Source: an uncultured Mycolicibacterium sp.
Lineage (GTDB): Bacteria; Actinomycetota; Actinomycetes; Mycobacteriales; Mycobacteriaceae
Assembly: GCA_945957405.1 (NCBI GenBank)
Contig: CAMFLL010000023.1
Span: 1 to 38,941 of the forward strand
Direction: 5' to 3'
Length of the DNA stretch: 38,941 bases
The notes under the pieces are model-generated. The model was not told the origin of the DNA. It worked only from the letters and a program-made list of their open reading frames with translations, and ran no database searches. Of the stretch, positions 9,670 through 20,288 are shown piece after piece. The position numbers and the translations under genes were made by a program. Position 1 is the stretch's first letter. Each line of letters opens with the position of its first letter.

Positions 9670-11426
9670 AGCGGCTGCTGTTGCTGCTCGTGACGTTGGT
9701 CGCCGTGCTCGTGGGGTGCGCCGGGGTGCCCAGCTCGTCGGCGCCGCAGGCCATCGGCACCGTCGAACGCCCCGCTCCGCAGAGCCTGCCCAAGCCGACG
9801 CCGGGAATGGAACCGGACCTGCTGCTGCGTGAATTCCTCAAGGCCACCGCCGATCCCGCCAACCGCCACCTGGCGGCGCGGCAGTTCCTGACGCAGTCGG
9901 CGTCCAATGCGTGGGATGACGCCGGTAGTGCCCTGCTGATCGACAATGTGGTCTTCACCGAGACCCGGGACACCGACCGCGTTGCGGTGACCATGCGTGC
10001 CGATATCCTCGGGTCGCTGTCGGACGTGGGCGTCTTCGAGACCGCGGAGGGGGCGCTGCCGGACCCGGGCACCATCGAATTGGTCAAGACCGCCGAGGGG
10101 TGGCGTATCGATCGGCTGCCCAACGGCGTGTTCCTGGACTGGAAGCAGTTCCAGGAGACCTACAAGCGCCACCCGCTGTACTTCGTCGATCCGACGGGCA
10201 AGACCACGGTGCCCGACCCGCGCTACGTCGCGGTGTCCGAACCCGACCAGTTGGCAACCGAATTGGTGTCCAAGTTGATCGTCGGGCCACGGCCGGAGCT
10301 GGCCAACGGGGTACGCAACATGCTGAGCCCACCCGTGCGCATGCGGGGTCCGGTGACGCGGGCCGACGGCGGCAAGACGGGCATCGGGCGCGGTTACGGC
10401 GGGGCGCGCATCGAATTGGAGAACCTGCAGGCTGCCGATCCGCAGAGCCGGACTCTTCTTGCCGCACAGATCATCTGGACCCTCGCGCGCGCCGACATCA
10501 AGGGGCCTTACGTCATCAACGCCGACGGGCTGCCGCTCGACGAGCGGTTCGCCGACGGCTGGGACACCTCCGATGTCGCCGCGACCGACCCGGGTGCGGC
10601 CGACGGCGCCTCGGCCGGACTGCACGCGCTGATCGGCGGCTCGTTGATGTTCCTCGACGGCCAGAAATCCAGCCGGGTGCCGGGGGCCTTCGGGACCATG
10701 CCCGACCAGGTGTCGGCGGCACTGTCGCGCGACGGGCACGGCGTGGCATCCGTGGTGGCGCAACGCATCGGGGCACCCGACATGGCCTCGACACTGTGGA
10801 TCGGCGCGAACGGGCAGAACGCGGTGGAAGCCACCGACGGCCGCAGCATGACGCGACCGACGTGGGCCCTCGACAATGCCGTCTGGGTCGTGGTGGACGG
10901 CAACAACGTGGTCCGCGTGTTCCAGGAGGCGGCCACCGGGGCGCCGGCGAGTATTCCCGTCGACTCGACCGCCGTGTCCACCAAATTCCCCGGCGCGATC
11001 ACCGAGCTGCAACTGTCGCGCGACAGCACCCGGGCCGCCATGGTGATCGAAGGGCAGGTCGTGCTGGCCGGCGTGGAGCAGACGCCGGGCGGCGAGTTCG
11101 CGCTGACGTATCCGCGGCGCCTCGGCTTCGGTCTGGGCACGTCGGTGGTGTCGCTGTCGTGGCGCACGGGCGACGATATCGTCGTCAGCCGTGACGATCC
11201 CGCCCATCCGGTGTCGTACGTCAACCTCGACGGCGTGAACTCCGACGGCCCCAGTCGCAACCTGCAGACGCCGGTGACGACGGTGGCAGCCAATCCGTCC
11301 ACGGTGTACGTCGCCGATCAGCGCGGCGTCATGCAGTTGTCCGGTTCGGCCGCCGAGGCCGGCCAGGCCTGGGCCGACGTCCGCGCCTTCATCGTCCCCG
11401 GCGCGTTACCGGTGCTGCCGGGCTGA
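9666..11426 (+). CDS. lpqB: lipoprotein LpqB
   Basis: Secreted lipoprotein that interacts with the extracytoplasmic domain of MtrB and modulates MtrA signalling. The lipobox LVGC sets the lipidated cysteine at residue 18, after a short hydrophobic signal peptide. A central GerMN-like domain lies around residues 180-300, and the C-terminal half resembles a beta-propeller. At 586 aa it has the usual length. Start GTG overlaps the mtrB stop. This ends the mtr operon; the next genes have their own promoter. Corresponds to Rv3244c. Confidence 0.96.
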   Translation: MKRLLLLLVTLVAVLVGCAGVPSSSAPQAIGTVERPAPQSLPKPTPGMEPDLLLREFLKATADPANRHLAARQFLTQSASNAWDDAGSALLIDNVVFTETRDTDRVAVTMRADILGSLSDVGVFETAEGALPDPGTIELVKTAEGWRIDRLPNGVFLDWKQFQETYKRHPLYFVDPTGKTTVPDPRYVAVSEPDQLATELVSKLIVGPRPELANGVRNMLSPPVRMRGPVTRADGGKTGIGRGYGGARIELENLQAADPQSRTLLAAQIIWTLARADIKGPYVINADGLPLDERFADGWDTSDVAATDPGAADGASAGLHALIGGSLMFLDGQKSSRVPGAFGTMPDQVSAALSRDGHGVASVVAQRIGAPDMASTLWIGANGQNAVEATDGRSMTRPTWALDNAVWVVVDGNNVVRVFQEAATGAPASIPVDSTAVSTKFPGAITELQLSRDSTRAAMVIEGQVVLAGVEQTPGGEFALTYPRRLGFGLGTSVVSLSWRTGDDIVVSRDDPAHPVSYVNLDGVNSDGPSRNLQTPVTTVAANPSTVYVADQRGVMQLSGSAAEAGQAWADVRAFIVPGALPVLPG

Positions 11427-11454
11427 CACCGCGGGCGGCCGCGAAATTGGTGAA

Positions 11455-11483
11455 TTGTGCCCCCTCCGGCTGCTGGTTAGCTT
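11455..11483 (+). promoter_or_regulatory. promoter of the type VII toxin island
   Basis: TTGTGC (11455-11460), a 17-nt spacer and TAGCTT (11478-11483) form a plausible sigma-A promoter. The -10 box ends 6 nt before the ATG at 11490, so the mRNA is probably leaderless. The island is thus transcribed independently of lpqB. Confidence 0.6.
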
Positions 11484-11489
11484 GACGTC

Positions 11490-11825
11490 ATGCCGTTGAA
11501 CACCAGCTCCCAGTCGGGCCCCGGCGACGTGGTGGACGTCGACCCGGAAGCTTTGACCTCGTCGGGTCAGTCACTGTCCGCCGGTGCGGCGCACTTGCGG
11601 GGCGGCCTGGAACGGCTGGATGCCGAGGTCAGGGAGGCGCTGGGGGCGTGGACCGGCGCCGCGGGCGGCGCCTACTCGGATGCCTGGGGGCAGTGGCATT
11701 CCGGATCCCAGAAGGTGCAGTCGGCGCTGGCGATCATCGCCGATTGGCTTGCGCAGGCCGGCCCGGTGTTCCAGCAGACCGACGAGGCCTCGGCGCGGGC
11801 GATCGCACAGGTGCACGGTGGCTGA
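11490..11825 (+). CDS. WXG100 protein, EsxF-like
   Basis: 111-aa helical-hairpin protein of the WXG100 (ESAT-6-like) family, substrate of a type VII secretion system. The hairpin turn carries WTG at about residue 53, followed by a second tryptophan region WGQWHSG. From memory the sequence closely follows M. tuberculosis EsxF (Rv3905c), including VDPEAL, LDAEV, AWTGAAGGAYSDAW, and a C-terminus ending in HGG. In M. tuberculosis EsxE and EsxF form a complex needed for CpnT export and outer-membrane activity. The adjacent EsxE-like and CpnT-like genes here support the same role. Its stop overlaps the next gene by 8 nt. Confidence 0.88.
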   Translation: MPLNTSSQSGPGDVVDVDPEALTSSGQSLSAGAAHLRGGLERLDAEVREALGAWTGAAGGAYSDAWGQWHSGSQKVQSALAIIADWLAQAGPVFQQTDEASARAIAQVHGG

Positions 11826-12108
11826 GCCGTTCGCCGTCGACCTCGGCCGGCTGACGGATCTCATCGACCGGATGGGCGCCTATCAGAAGGCGATGGATTC
11901 GATTCTCGGTGAGGTCGACACGATGGTGACGGGCCTGCACCAGAACTGGGACGGTGCGGCGAGTCAGGCTCACACAGAAGCGCACGAGCAGTGGAAGGTC
12001 GGCGCGGATCAGATGCGAAAGGCGTTGGCACAGCTGCGCGATGCCGGTGCACACGCCCATGCGTCCTACCACGCTGCCGTCGAGGTCAACAAGTCCATGT
12101 GGGAGTGA
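11818..12108 (+). CDS. WXG100 protein, EsxE-like
   Basis: 96-aa WXG100 partner protein. The hairpin motif is NWDG (W at about residue 44), and the C-terminal helix ends NKSMWE, much like the NLGMWS end of M. tuberculosis EsxE (Rv3904c) as I remember it. The segment MRKALAQLRDAGAHAHASY also matches that family closely. The gene starts with GTG at 11818, inside the end of the EsxF-like gene. I chose it because it gives the EsxE-type N-terminus and the tight overlap expected of a heterodimer pair. Expected to pair with the preceding product and be exported by an ESX system encoded elsewhere. Confidence 0.88.
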   Translation: MAEPFAVDLGRLTDLIDRMGAYQKAMDSILGEVDTMVTGLHQNWDGAASQAHTEAHEQWKVGADQMRKALAQLRDAGAHAHASYHAAVEVNKSMWE

Positions 12109-12112
12109 TCCC

Positions 12113-14602
12113 GTGACGGAGCCGTTGTGGGTCGATCCTGCGGCACTGTCGGGAGCGGGCGGCACGGTCGCCGCGCAAGGCGACACCCTGGTGACCGCGC
12201 TGGCGACGCTGATCACGTCGTACAACGCCGACACCGGGCAGGATGCCGCAGGGACGGCGTTCGGGTTCACCTATCAGGATTCGGCGGGGGCGGTGGTGGA
12301 TGCCGTCGCTGCCGGGGTCAACGCCATGCGCCGGGCGGGATACCTGATCCAGGGGTCGGCCACCAACTACTCGCGCGCCGAAGCGGCTGCCGACATCACC
12401 GGCCGCGCCGTGCCGTTGCCCGCACCGACGATTCCCGTCGAGTATCCGGTGCCCGGTGGCGATCCCGACGTCAACGGCCTCGGCGAATCACCGCCGGTGC
12501 TCTGGTACCTGGTCGAGTTCCTGGTCGGCGACCTGTGGCCCAACGGCGTGCCCGGTGAACTGCGCAACGCAGGTGCGGCGTGGAATGCGTTGGCCGTCCC
12601 GCTGTATCACGTGACCAGTGACAGCGCCGGCGCCTACGCGACCATCGGCGGCCAGCAGATTCCCGAACGCGAGTCCATGAAGCAGGCGGTGCGTGACATC
12701 GGCACCTCGATGTCGTCGATCGGGGGTGAATGTCGAAAACTGGCAACAGAATTGATCGCGTTCGGCAACGACGTCGAGGACACCCAGAACGCGATCCGTG
12801 ACCTCCTCGACAAACTGACATCGGTGGTCGGGTCGATCATCGACAAAGGCGTCTTCGGGACCGTTTTCGAGCTGGTGACCGGCGATGCCGAGGAGATGAT
12901 CCAGGAGGTCGCCGACGACATCAAGACCGTGATCGAAAACCACAAACGGCAGTCCGCGGCCCGCAAGGAGCTGATCGCCAAACTGGTCGAGAACATCAAG
13001 ATCTACACCCGCGCATTCCAGCTCATCGTGCGGAGGGAACTCGTCGAGTACCTCGGTGACGACGCGGGCCGGGTCGCGGCCAACATCTTCGACGCCGTCA
13101 ACGACATCGGTACAGGCATCACCATTGCCGGGATCAACACCGTGGCCGGGCTGGCACTCAGTATCGATCCACTCGGCGATCCGCAGGGCACCATGGAGAC
13201 CATCGAGGGCCTCGGCAAGATGCTCCTGATCGCCAGCCCGATGACGGCCCCGGTCGCCTTCGCGATGGATCCTGGGGGCACCGTCAAGATGTTCAAGGAC
13301 ATGGCCCATTTCGACGAGATCTTCACGAGCAACCGCCCGTTCCTCGGAGTCGGCCAACTGACATTCGACGTCGGCACCGCGGTGATGCCGGGCGGCGCGT
13401 TCACCAAGGCGGGCACCGGCGCCCGCGTGGCCGGTGAGGCGGCTGAGGCCGGGACGGTGGCCAGGACCGGCGAGCGGGTGGGCGCCCGTGTCACCGAAAT
13501 AACAACGACGACACGCAATCTCGGTGAACTCTCCCGGACCGTCGACGGTATCGGCGAGCGCCTCGACGGTATCGCCACCCGGCCACCCGATGTGTCGGCT
13601 CCCGCGCCGGGGCGGCCGGTCCCGCCGCCGGTCACGCGTGAGCCGTTGCCGCCGCCGGTCACTCGTGAGCCGGTCCCGCCGCCGGTCAACCGGGATCCCG
13701 TGTCGGATCCGGTGCCGCATGAGCCTGCGCCGCCTGCGGTCGCCCAGGTGCCGGTGCAGCATCCCGAACCCATTGCCGGTGCGCGGCCCGACGCGGGTGA
13801 GCTCGCTCCGTCCAGCGTCCCCGGCGTATCTGCGCCGGGGGAGCACACCCTGTCTGTGCCGGGTGGCCATTCGCCCGCGCCGAGCCTCGGTGGTTCGGCC
13901 GACGACCTGGTGCCGGCGAACGCGGGCAGCCCGCCCATGGCGAATCACTCAGCAGCGCAGGGCCCGTACACGCACAACGGTTCCGGCGGACACGACAGCG
14001 AACCATCGCACGGCGGCCCATCGCACGGGGGCCCATCGGACAGGGGCGACGGCGACCACCCGCACGACGGTCACGACGACCCGCAGCACCCCGATGCGGT
14101 GTCCGATCCGTCCGGGCTGAGCCCGCAGCTGCGCGACGAGATCCTCGCGATCGACAAGGGGTCGCGGCCGGATCCGTCGGAGTATCTCTCACCCGAGTAC
14201 ATCTCGGATCATCTGCACAAATTCGATGACGGCGCAGCCAGATTCATGCCTGAGGACAATCTGGCGCGGTACGGAATCGGTCAGCGCGACGGCACGTCGT
14301 TCATGATGACCAAACACGATGCCGATGAGTTGATCGCTGCCACGCAAGGCGATCCACGTGCCATGGAGCGTGCGCTCGGACTGCCGGACGGTTTCCTGGA
14401 CGACAACAACATCGTGCGGATCGATGTCCCCAATCCGCAGGATCACAATCTGCGGATGCCGTCCGGAAACGAGGCGGGGGCCAACGATCAATGGCTGCCG
14501 GGCGGGTATCTCCCGGATGGCCTGCCGGAGGCCGTGATCGACGGCGGCGACATCCCGCCCGGCGGCTACACTGTCACCGATATCGACGTTCCGGAGGGCT
14601 GA
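12113..14602 (+). CDS. CpnT-like type VII polymorphic toxin with non-TNT C-terminus
   Basis: 829-aa multidomain protein. Residues 1-110 form a CpnT-type WXG100-like N-terminal domain (VDPAAL, NYSRAEAAADITGRA, LPAP). The WPNG motif near residue 143 and the helical region to about 480 also follow M. tuberculosis CpnT, the outer-membrane channel and toxin protein. A proline-rich linker (about 495-600), with a PPPVTRE repeat, and a His/Gly/Asp-rich spacer (about 625-660) lead to a C-terminal domain of about 140 residues from 690. That domain contains RYGIGQRDGTSF (719-730), ERALGLP (752-758), MPSGNEAGAND, QWLPGG (793-798) and PEAVIDGG (805-812). It is not an evident TNT domain, and I do not recognise the family. 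Start GTG 12113 is 4 nt after the EsxE-like stop. The following small gene is the immunity candidate. Probably a secreted antibacterial or host-directed toxin (inference). Confidence 0.85.
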   Translation: MTEPLWVDPAALSGAGGTVAAQGDTLVTALATLITSYNADTGQDAAGTAFGFTYQDSAGAVVDAVAAGVNAMRRAGYLIQGSATNYSRAEAAADITGRAVPLPAPTIPVEYPVPGGDPDVNGLGESPPVLWYLVEFLVGDLWPNGVPGELRNAGAAWNALAVPLYHVTSDSAGAYATIGGQQIPERESMKQAVRDIGTSMSSIGGECRKLATELIAFGNDVEDTQNAIRDLLDKLTSVVGSIIDKGVFGTVFELVTGDAEEMIQEVADDIKTVIENHKRQSAARKELIAKLVENIKIYTRAFQLIVRRELVEYLGDDAGRVAANIFDAVNDIGTGITIAGINTVAGLALSIDPLGDPQGTMETIEGLGKMLLIASPMTAPVAFAMDPGGTVKMFKDMAHFDEIFTSNRPFLGVGQLTFDVGTAVMPGGAFTKAGTGARVAGEAAEAGTVARTGERVGARVTEITTTTRNLGELSRTVDGIGERLDGIATRPPDVSAPAPGRPVPPPVTREPLPPPVTREPVPPPVNRDPVSDPVPHEPAPPAVAQVPVQHPEPIAGARPDAGELAPSSVPGVSAPGEHTLSVPGGHSPAPSLGGSADDLVPANAGSPPMANHSAAQGPYTHNGSGGHDSEPSHGGPSHGGPSDRGDGDHPHDGHDDPQHPDAVSDPSGLSPQLRDEILAIDKGSRPDPSEYLSPEYISDHLHKFDDGAARFMPEDNLARYGIGQRDGTSFMMTKHDADELIAATQGDPRAMERALGLPDGFLDDNNIVRIDVPNPQDHNLRMPSGNEAGANDQWLPGGYLPDGLPEAVIDGGDIPPGGYTVTDIDVPEG
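13616..13696 (+). repeat. 9-residue proline repeat in the toxin linker
   Basis: Three consecutive 27-nt units encode PVPPPVTRE, PLPPPVTRE and PVPPPVNRD (residues 502-528). They form the flexible linker between the channel-like N-terminal part and the C-terminal toxin part. Confidence 0.85.
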
Positions 14603-14604
14603 TC

Positions 14605-14874
14605 GTGCCGAAAAGGTACCAGGAGACCTACTTTTCACGCGAGCACCGATATTCGGTGGGGAACGACCTGAAGACGGACGGGCACTATCTCGCCATCCCG
14701 GTGAGCAACGGGGTGGTCGACTACGACGAGCAGTACACCATCAGCGCCGAGCAGTACGAGCTGTTCCTGGCCGATCAGTCCGCGGCCGTCGAATTCGTCG
14801 AAGCATGTCGGCTCCGCCGGCATGACGACCAACTGATCTATCCCCCGGGAACCAATCGCGGTACCCCCGTCTGA
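14605..14874 (+). CDS. small protein, candidate immunity factor
   Basis: 89-aa hydrophilic protein with no signal peptide or membrane segment. It has many aromatic and acidic residues (YFSREHRYSV, YDEQYTISAEQYELF). GTG at 14605 follows GGAGGG (14593-14598) by 6 nt and lies 2 nt after the toxin stop. This is the position of the antitoxin ift after cpnT in M. tuberculosis, but the protein is much shorter and not recognisably related to it. Its place and size suggest that it neutralises the adjacent toxin domain in the cytosol. I do not recognise the family; function is inferred only from context. Confidence 0.75.
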   Translation: MPKRYQETYFSREHRYSVGNDLKTDGHYLAIPVSNGVVDYDEQYTISAEQYELFLADQSAAVEFVEACRLRRHDDQLIYPPGTNRGTPV

Positions 14875-14930
14875 CCCGAATCGGGATCCGGGACGGCCGA
14901 CCTGTCGGACCCGGCGACCACACTGCAAGA

Positions 14931-15575
14931 GTGTTCGACGCACTTGATCTGGTGCTCCCGCTCGCCTGCGGAGGGTGTGGGGCGCCGGCCACGCGGTGGT
15001 GCGACGTCTGTGCGGCCACGCTGCGCGTCGGGCCCGACCAACCGCACCTGATCACGCCACGCCACGACCCCGGGGTGCCGGTATTCGCCCTGGGTCGTTA
15101 CGCCGGCGCCCGCAGGCAGGCGATCGTCGCAGCCAAAGAGCGCGGCCGCGCCGACCTCGTGCCACCACTGGCGGCGGCCCTCGCCGGCGGCATTCATCAG
15201 CTCACCACCTGGGGCCTGGTCGACACGCCGCTGGTGGTGATCCCGGCGCCCACCCGCCGGTCGGCGGCGCGCAGGCGCGGCGGTGATCCGGTGTACAGGA
15301 TCGCAACGGCGGCCACCCGCCGGCATCCCGCCATCGTGGTGCAGCAGGCGCTGCGGATGACGGCGTTGGCCCGCGACTCGGTGGGCCTGAGCAGTGGTGG
15401 TCGCGAACGCAACATCGCCGGACGCGTGGTGTTGACCGCATCTCCGTGCCGCGACGGCGACATCCTGCTCGTCGACGACATCATCACCACCGGTGCGACG
15501 GCGTCGGAATCGGTGCGGGTGCTCGTGTCGGCAGGTGCACGAGTGACGGCTGTGCTGACGCTGGCCCACGCCTGA
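14931..15575 (+). CDS. comF: ComF family phosphoribosyltransferase-like protein
   Basis: 214-aa ComF-type protein. An N-terminal zinc-knuckle pattern (CGGC at residues 13-16, then CDVC near 24-27) is followed by a type I phosphoribosyltransferase domain. The PRPP-binding loop ILLVDDIITTGATASES lies near residue 180. In competent bacteria ComF supports DNA uptake; its role in mycobacteria is unproven. Start GTG 14931 has no clear Shine-Dalgarno. In M. tuberculosis (Rv3242c) it also precedes the hibernation-factor gene, and the spacing between them here (329 bp) holds a structured RNA. Confidence 0.9.
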   Translation: MFDALDLVLPLACGGCGAPATRWCDVCAATLRVGPDQPHLITPRHDPGVPVFALGRYAGARRQAIVAAKERGRADLVPPLAAALAGGIHQLTTWGLVDTPLVVIPAPTRRSAARRRGGDPVYRIATAATRRHPAIVVQQALRMTALARDSVGLSSGGRERNIAGRVVLTASPCRDGDILLVDDIITTGATASESVRVLVSAGARVTAVLTLAHA

Positions 15576-15689
15576 CGCGGGAAGACCCGGGGAAGGCCCG
15601 GGAAGACGCGGGTCACGGGTAACAAGGGCCGAAAGTTCTGGCAACAGGTGCGCGAAAAAGGTGGCAAATCTGGGTGAACAGCGACTACC

Positions 15690-15880
15690 TTCGGTGCCAA
15701 CGACCCGCGAGCGCACACAGCACTCCGCGGAGGGCTTCCACCAAGAGGCCCTAACGGGATTTCGTATGAAGCCCTAGCGCGTAGGAGGTGAATTTCGACC
15801 CCTGGCGCCTGAGGGTGGCGCGGATCCGCAATTCCCTCGGCGTATTTGTGACTGGCCAACACGCACGCGTGCGTGCAACG
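15690..15880 (+). ncRNA. structured leader/intergenic RNA, candidate raiA motif RNA
   Basis: The only gene-free stretch above 300 bp (15576-15904) is densely structured. A stem pairs CCGCG (15705-15709) with CGCGG (15726-15730). AGGGCTTC (15731-15738) can pair either with GAGGCCCT (15745-15752) or with GAAGCCCT (15768-15775). A stem pairs 15806-15815 with 15834-15842 and encloses the palindrome GCGGATCCGC (15820-15829). A perfect 16-bp palindrome lies at 15860-15875. A -10-like TACCTT at 15686-15691 could start it. The position between comF and the hpf/raiA gene is where the raiA motif RNA of Actinobacteria and Firmicutes is found (recalled, not searched). Ends are approximate. Confidence 0.55.
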
Positions 15881-15904
15881 CGACACAGAAACGAGTTGTC
15901 AAGC

Positions 15905-16591
15905 ATGACAAGCCAATCCGTTGATTCCGCCCAGATGCTGGCCCCCCCGCTCAGCGCCGACGACGAGCAGCCCCGCACCGCCCAAGCCGAGGTGGTCGTG
16001 AAGGGCCGCAACGTCGAGGTGCCCGATCATTTCCGCATCTATGTCTCGGAGAAACTCGCACGCCTGGAGCGGTTCGACCGCACCATCTACATGTTCGACG
16101 TCGAACTCGACCACGAACGCAACCGTCGTCAACGTAAGAGCTGTCAGCACGTCGAGATCACCGCGAGAGGGCGCGGTCCGGTCGTCCGTGGTGAAGCCTG
16201 CGCGGACAGTTTCTATGCCGCGCTCGAATCCGCCGTTCACAAACTCGAGGCGCGGCTGCGCCGGCACAAGGACCGGCGCAAGATCCACTACGGGGACAAG
16301 ACCCCGAAATCGCTGGCAGAGGCCACCGCGGTGGTGCCGGAAGCCTTCGAACCACCCCAGCGGTCGGCCCAGCCGGACACCGACGGCGCTGCCGCGGCCG
16401 ACAACCATGAGCCCGGCCAGGTGGTCCGCGTCAAGGACCATCCGGCCAAACCGATGAGCGTCGATGACGCGCTCTACGAGATGGAGCTGGTCGGACACGA
16501 TTTCTTCCTGTTCCACGACCAGGAGAGTGACCGGCCGTCAGTGGTCTACCGGCGTCACGCGTTCGATTACGGGTTGATCCGGCTGGCCTGA
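15905..16591 (+). CDS. hpf: ribosome hibernation promoting factor, long form
   Basis: 228-aa long HPF (RaiA/YfiA family) that binds and silences 70S ribosomes in stationary phase. Residues 30-135 form the ribosome-binding domain (VVVKGRNVEVPDHFRIYVSE, then KLEARLRRHKDRRKIHYG). A charged linker leads to the C-terminal dimerisation domain (about 170-228; MSVDDALYEMELVGHDFFLFHD). ATG 15905 gives the expected length. An in-frame GTG at 15788 would add 39 residues of unconvincing sequence and overlaps its own Shine-Dalgarno. Corresponds to Rv3241c. Confidence 0.93.
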   Translation: MTSQSVDSAQMLAPPLSADDEQPRTAQAEVVVKGRNVEVPDHFRIYVSEKLARLERFDRTIYMFDVELDHERNRRQRKSCQHVEITARGRGPVVRGEACADSFYAALESAVHKLEARLRRHKDRRKIHYGDKTPKSLAEATAVVPEAFEPPQRSAQPDTDGAAAADNHEPGQVVRVKDHPAKPMSVDDALYEMELVGHDFFLFHDQESDRPSVVYRRHAFDYGLIRLA

Positions 16592-16606
16592 CAGTCCTCG
16601 AATGAC

Positions 16607-16639
16607 CCTGAACCCTGGGCGCAACGCCCAGGGTTCAGG
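16607..16639 (+). terminator. hairpin terminator after hpf
   Basis: A perfect 15-bp stem (16607-16621 with 16625-16639) with a CAA loop lies directly after hpf. There is no T-tract, as is common for mycobacterial terminators. Confidence 0.75.
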
Positions 16640-16725
16640 CATTACGGGGGCAGATCAGGCGGGGCACGACTGCGTGTCGCCTACGATGGAGCGGAAAAGA
16701 CTCCGATCCTGTAGGGGATACATTC

Positions 16726-19593
<2,868 letters not shown>

Positions 19594-19601
19594 CCGGCCC
19601 A

Positions 19602-20108
19602 TCAGCCGATATGCAGGGCCACGATCTGCCATCGGCGGCCCTGCAGGGTCGTGACGTGTTCCACCCGGCCGGCGATCGCGTGCAGCCGCGGATGCCGCGC
19701 GTAGGCGGCCGTGACTTCGAACGCGTGCTCGTCGGCGCCGCACGGCTGCAGCCGGACCCGTTTCAGCACTGCCGCGGCAGGGCGGTGCCGGGTGGCCCGG
19801 GTGAATGCCACGACGGAATCGGTCAACCCGGTACCCATCAACGGCCGCAGCTGCGTGGCCGGCCGGCGCAGGTCGATGACTTCCAGGATGGTGCGCAGTG
19901 CCGCGTCGGCGAATGCGGTGGCGCTGCGGTACCGAGGTGACACGTCGAGCACCGGGGCACCCGCAGGCGGGTGCACCGGGCGCCGGACGTCGGTATGCAA
20001 CGTCGGGCGGTGCGAGCTGATTCGCGGCGCGCGGTCGACGGTCACGACGAGTTGCGGCTCGTAGTCGACGACGGGTGTGACGGTGCCGGTGGTGTCGGTG
20101 ATCGCCAT
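19602..20108 (-). CDS. Rv3235 family protein (DUF6459)
   Basis: 168-aa cytosolic protein of unknown function. Convergent with secA1, the stops being only 8 bp apart. The C-terminal half (RVRLQPCGADEHAFEVTAAYARHPRLHAIAGRVEHV and GRRWQIVALHIG, read in parts) matches the actinobacterial Rv3235 family, which contains a Rv3235-like compact domain. The N-terminal 55 residues are low-complexity and proline/arginine-rich. ATG 20108 is preceded by GGAGGG at 8 nt, which decides the start over upstream in-frame codons. As in M. tuberculosis it lies opposite in orientation to secA1 and shares a 180-bp divergent intergenic region with the acyltransferase gene. Confidence 0.8.
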   Translation of the reverse strand: MAITDTTGTVTPVVDYEPQLVVTVDRAPRISSHRPTLHTDVRRPVHPPAGAPVLDVSPRYRSATAFADAALRTILEVIDLRRPATQLRPLMGTGLTDSVVAFTRATRHRPAAAVLKRVRLQPCGADEHAFEVTAAYARHPRLHAIAGRVEHVTTLQGRRWQIVALHIG

Positions 20109-20288
20109 GACGGCAGCCCTCCAGTGGACGCGATGTGACCGCTGTGCCCGCTGGAGAGTGCAGGCCGAACGGCACGATCTTGGCACAGCTGGTGGCATCC
20201 ATGTGTGCACCCGTGGCGCGAAACATTCAGGCAGGTCGGCTAGCGTGACGGTCGCAGCAATTCGACTTGGCAGGGGGCGGCGTTCGGC

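Noticed and set aside
15788..15904. N-terminal extension of hpf from GTG 15788
   Set aside because: The GTG overlaps its own GGAGG, the extension is not HPF-like, and the region is better explained as structured RNA.
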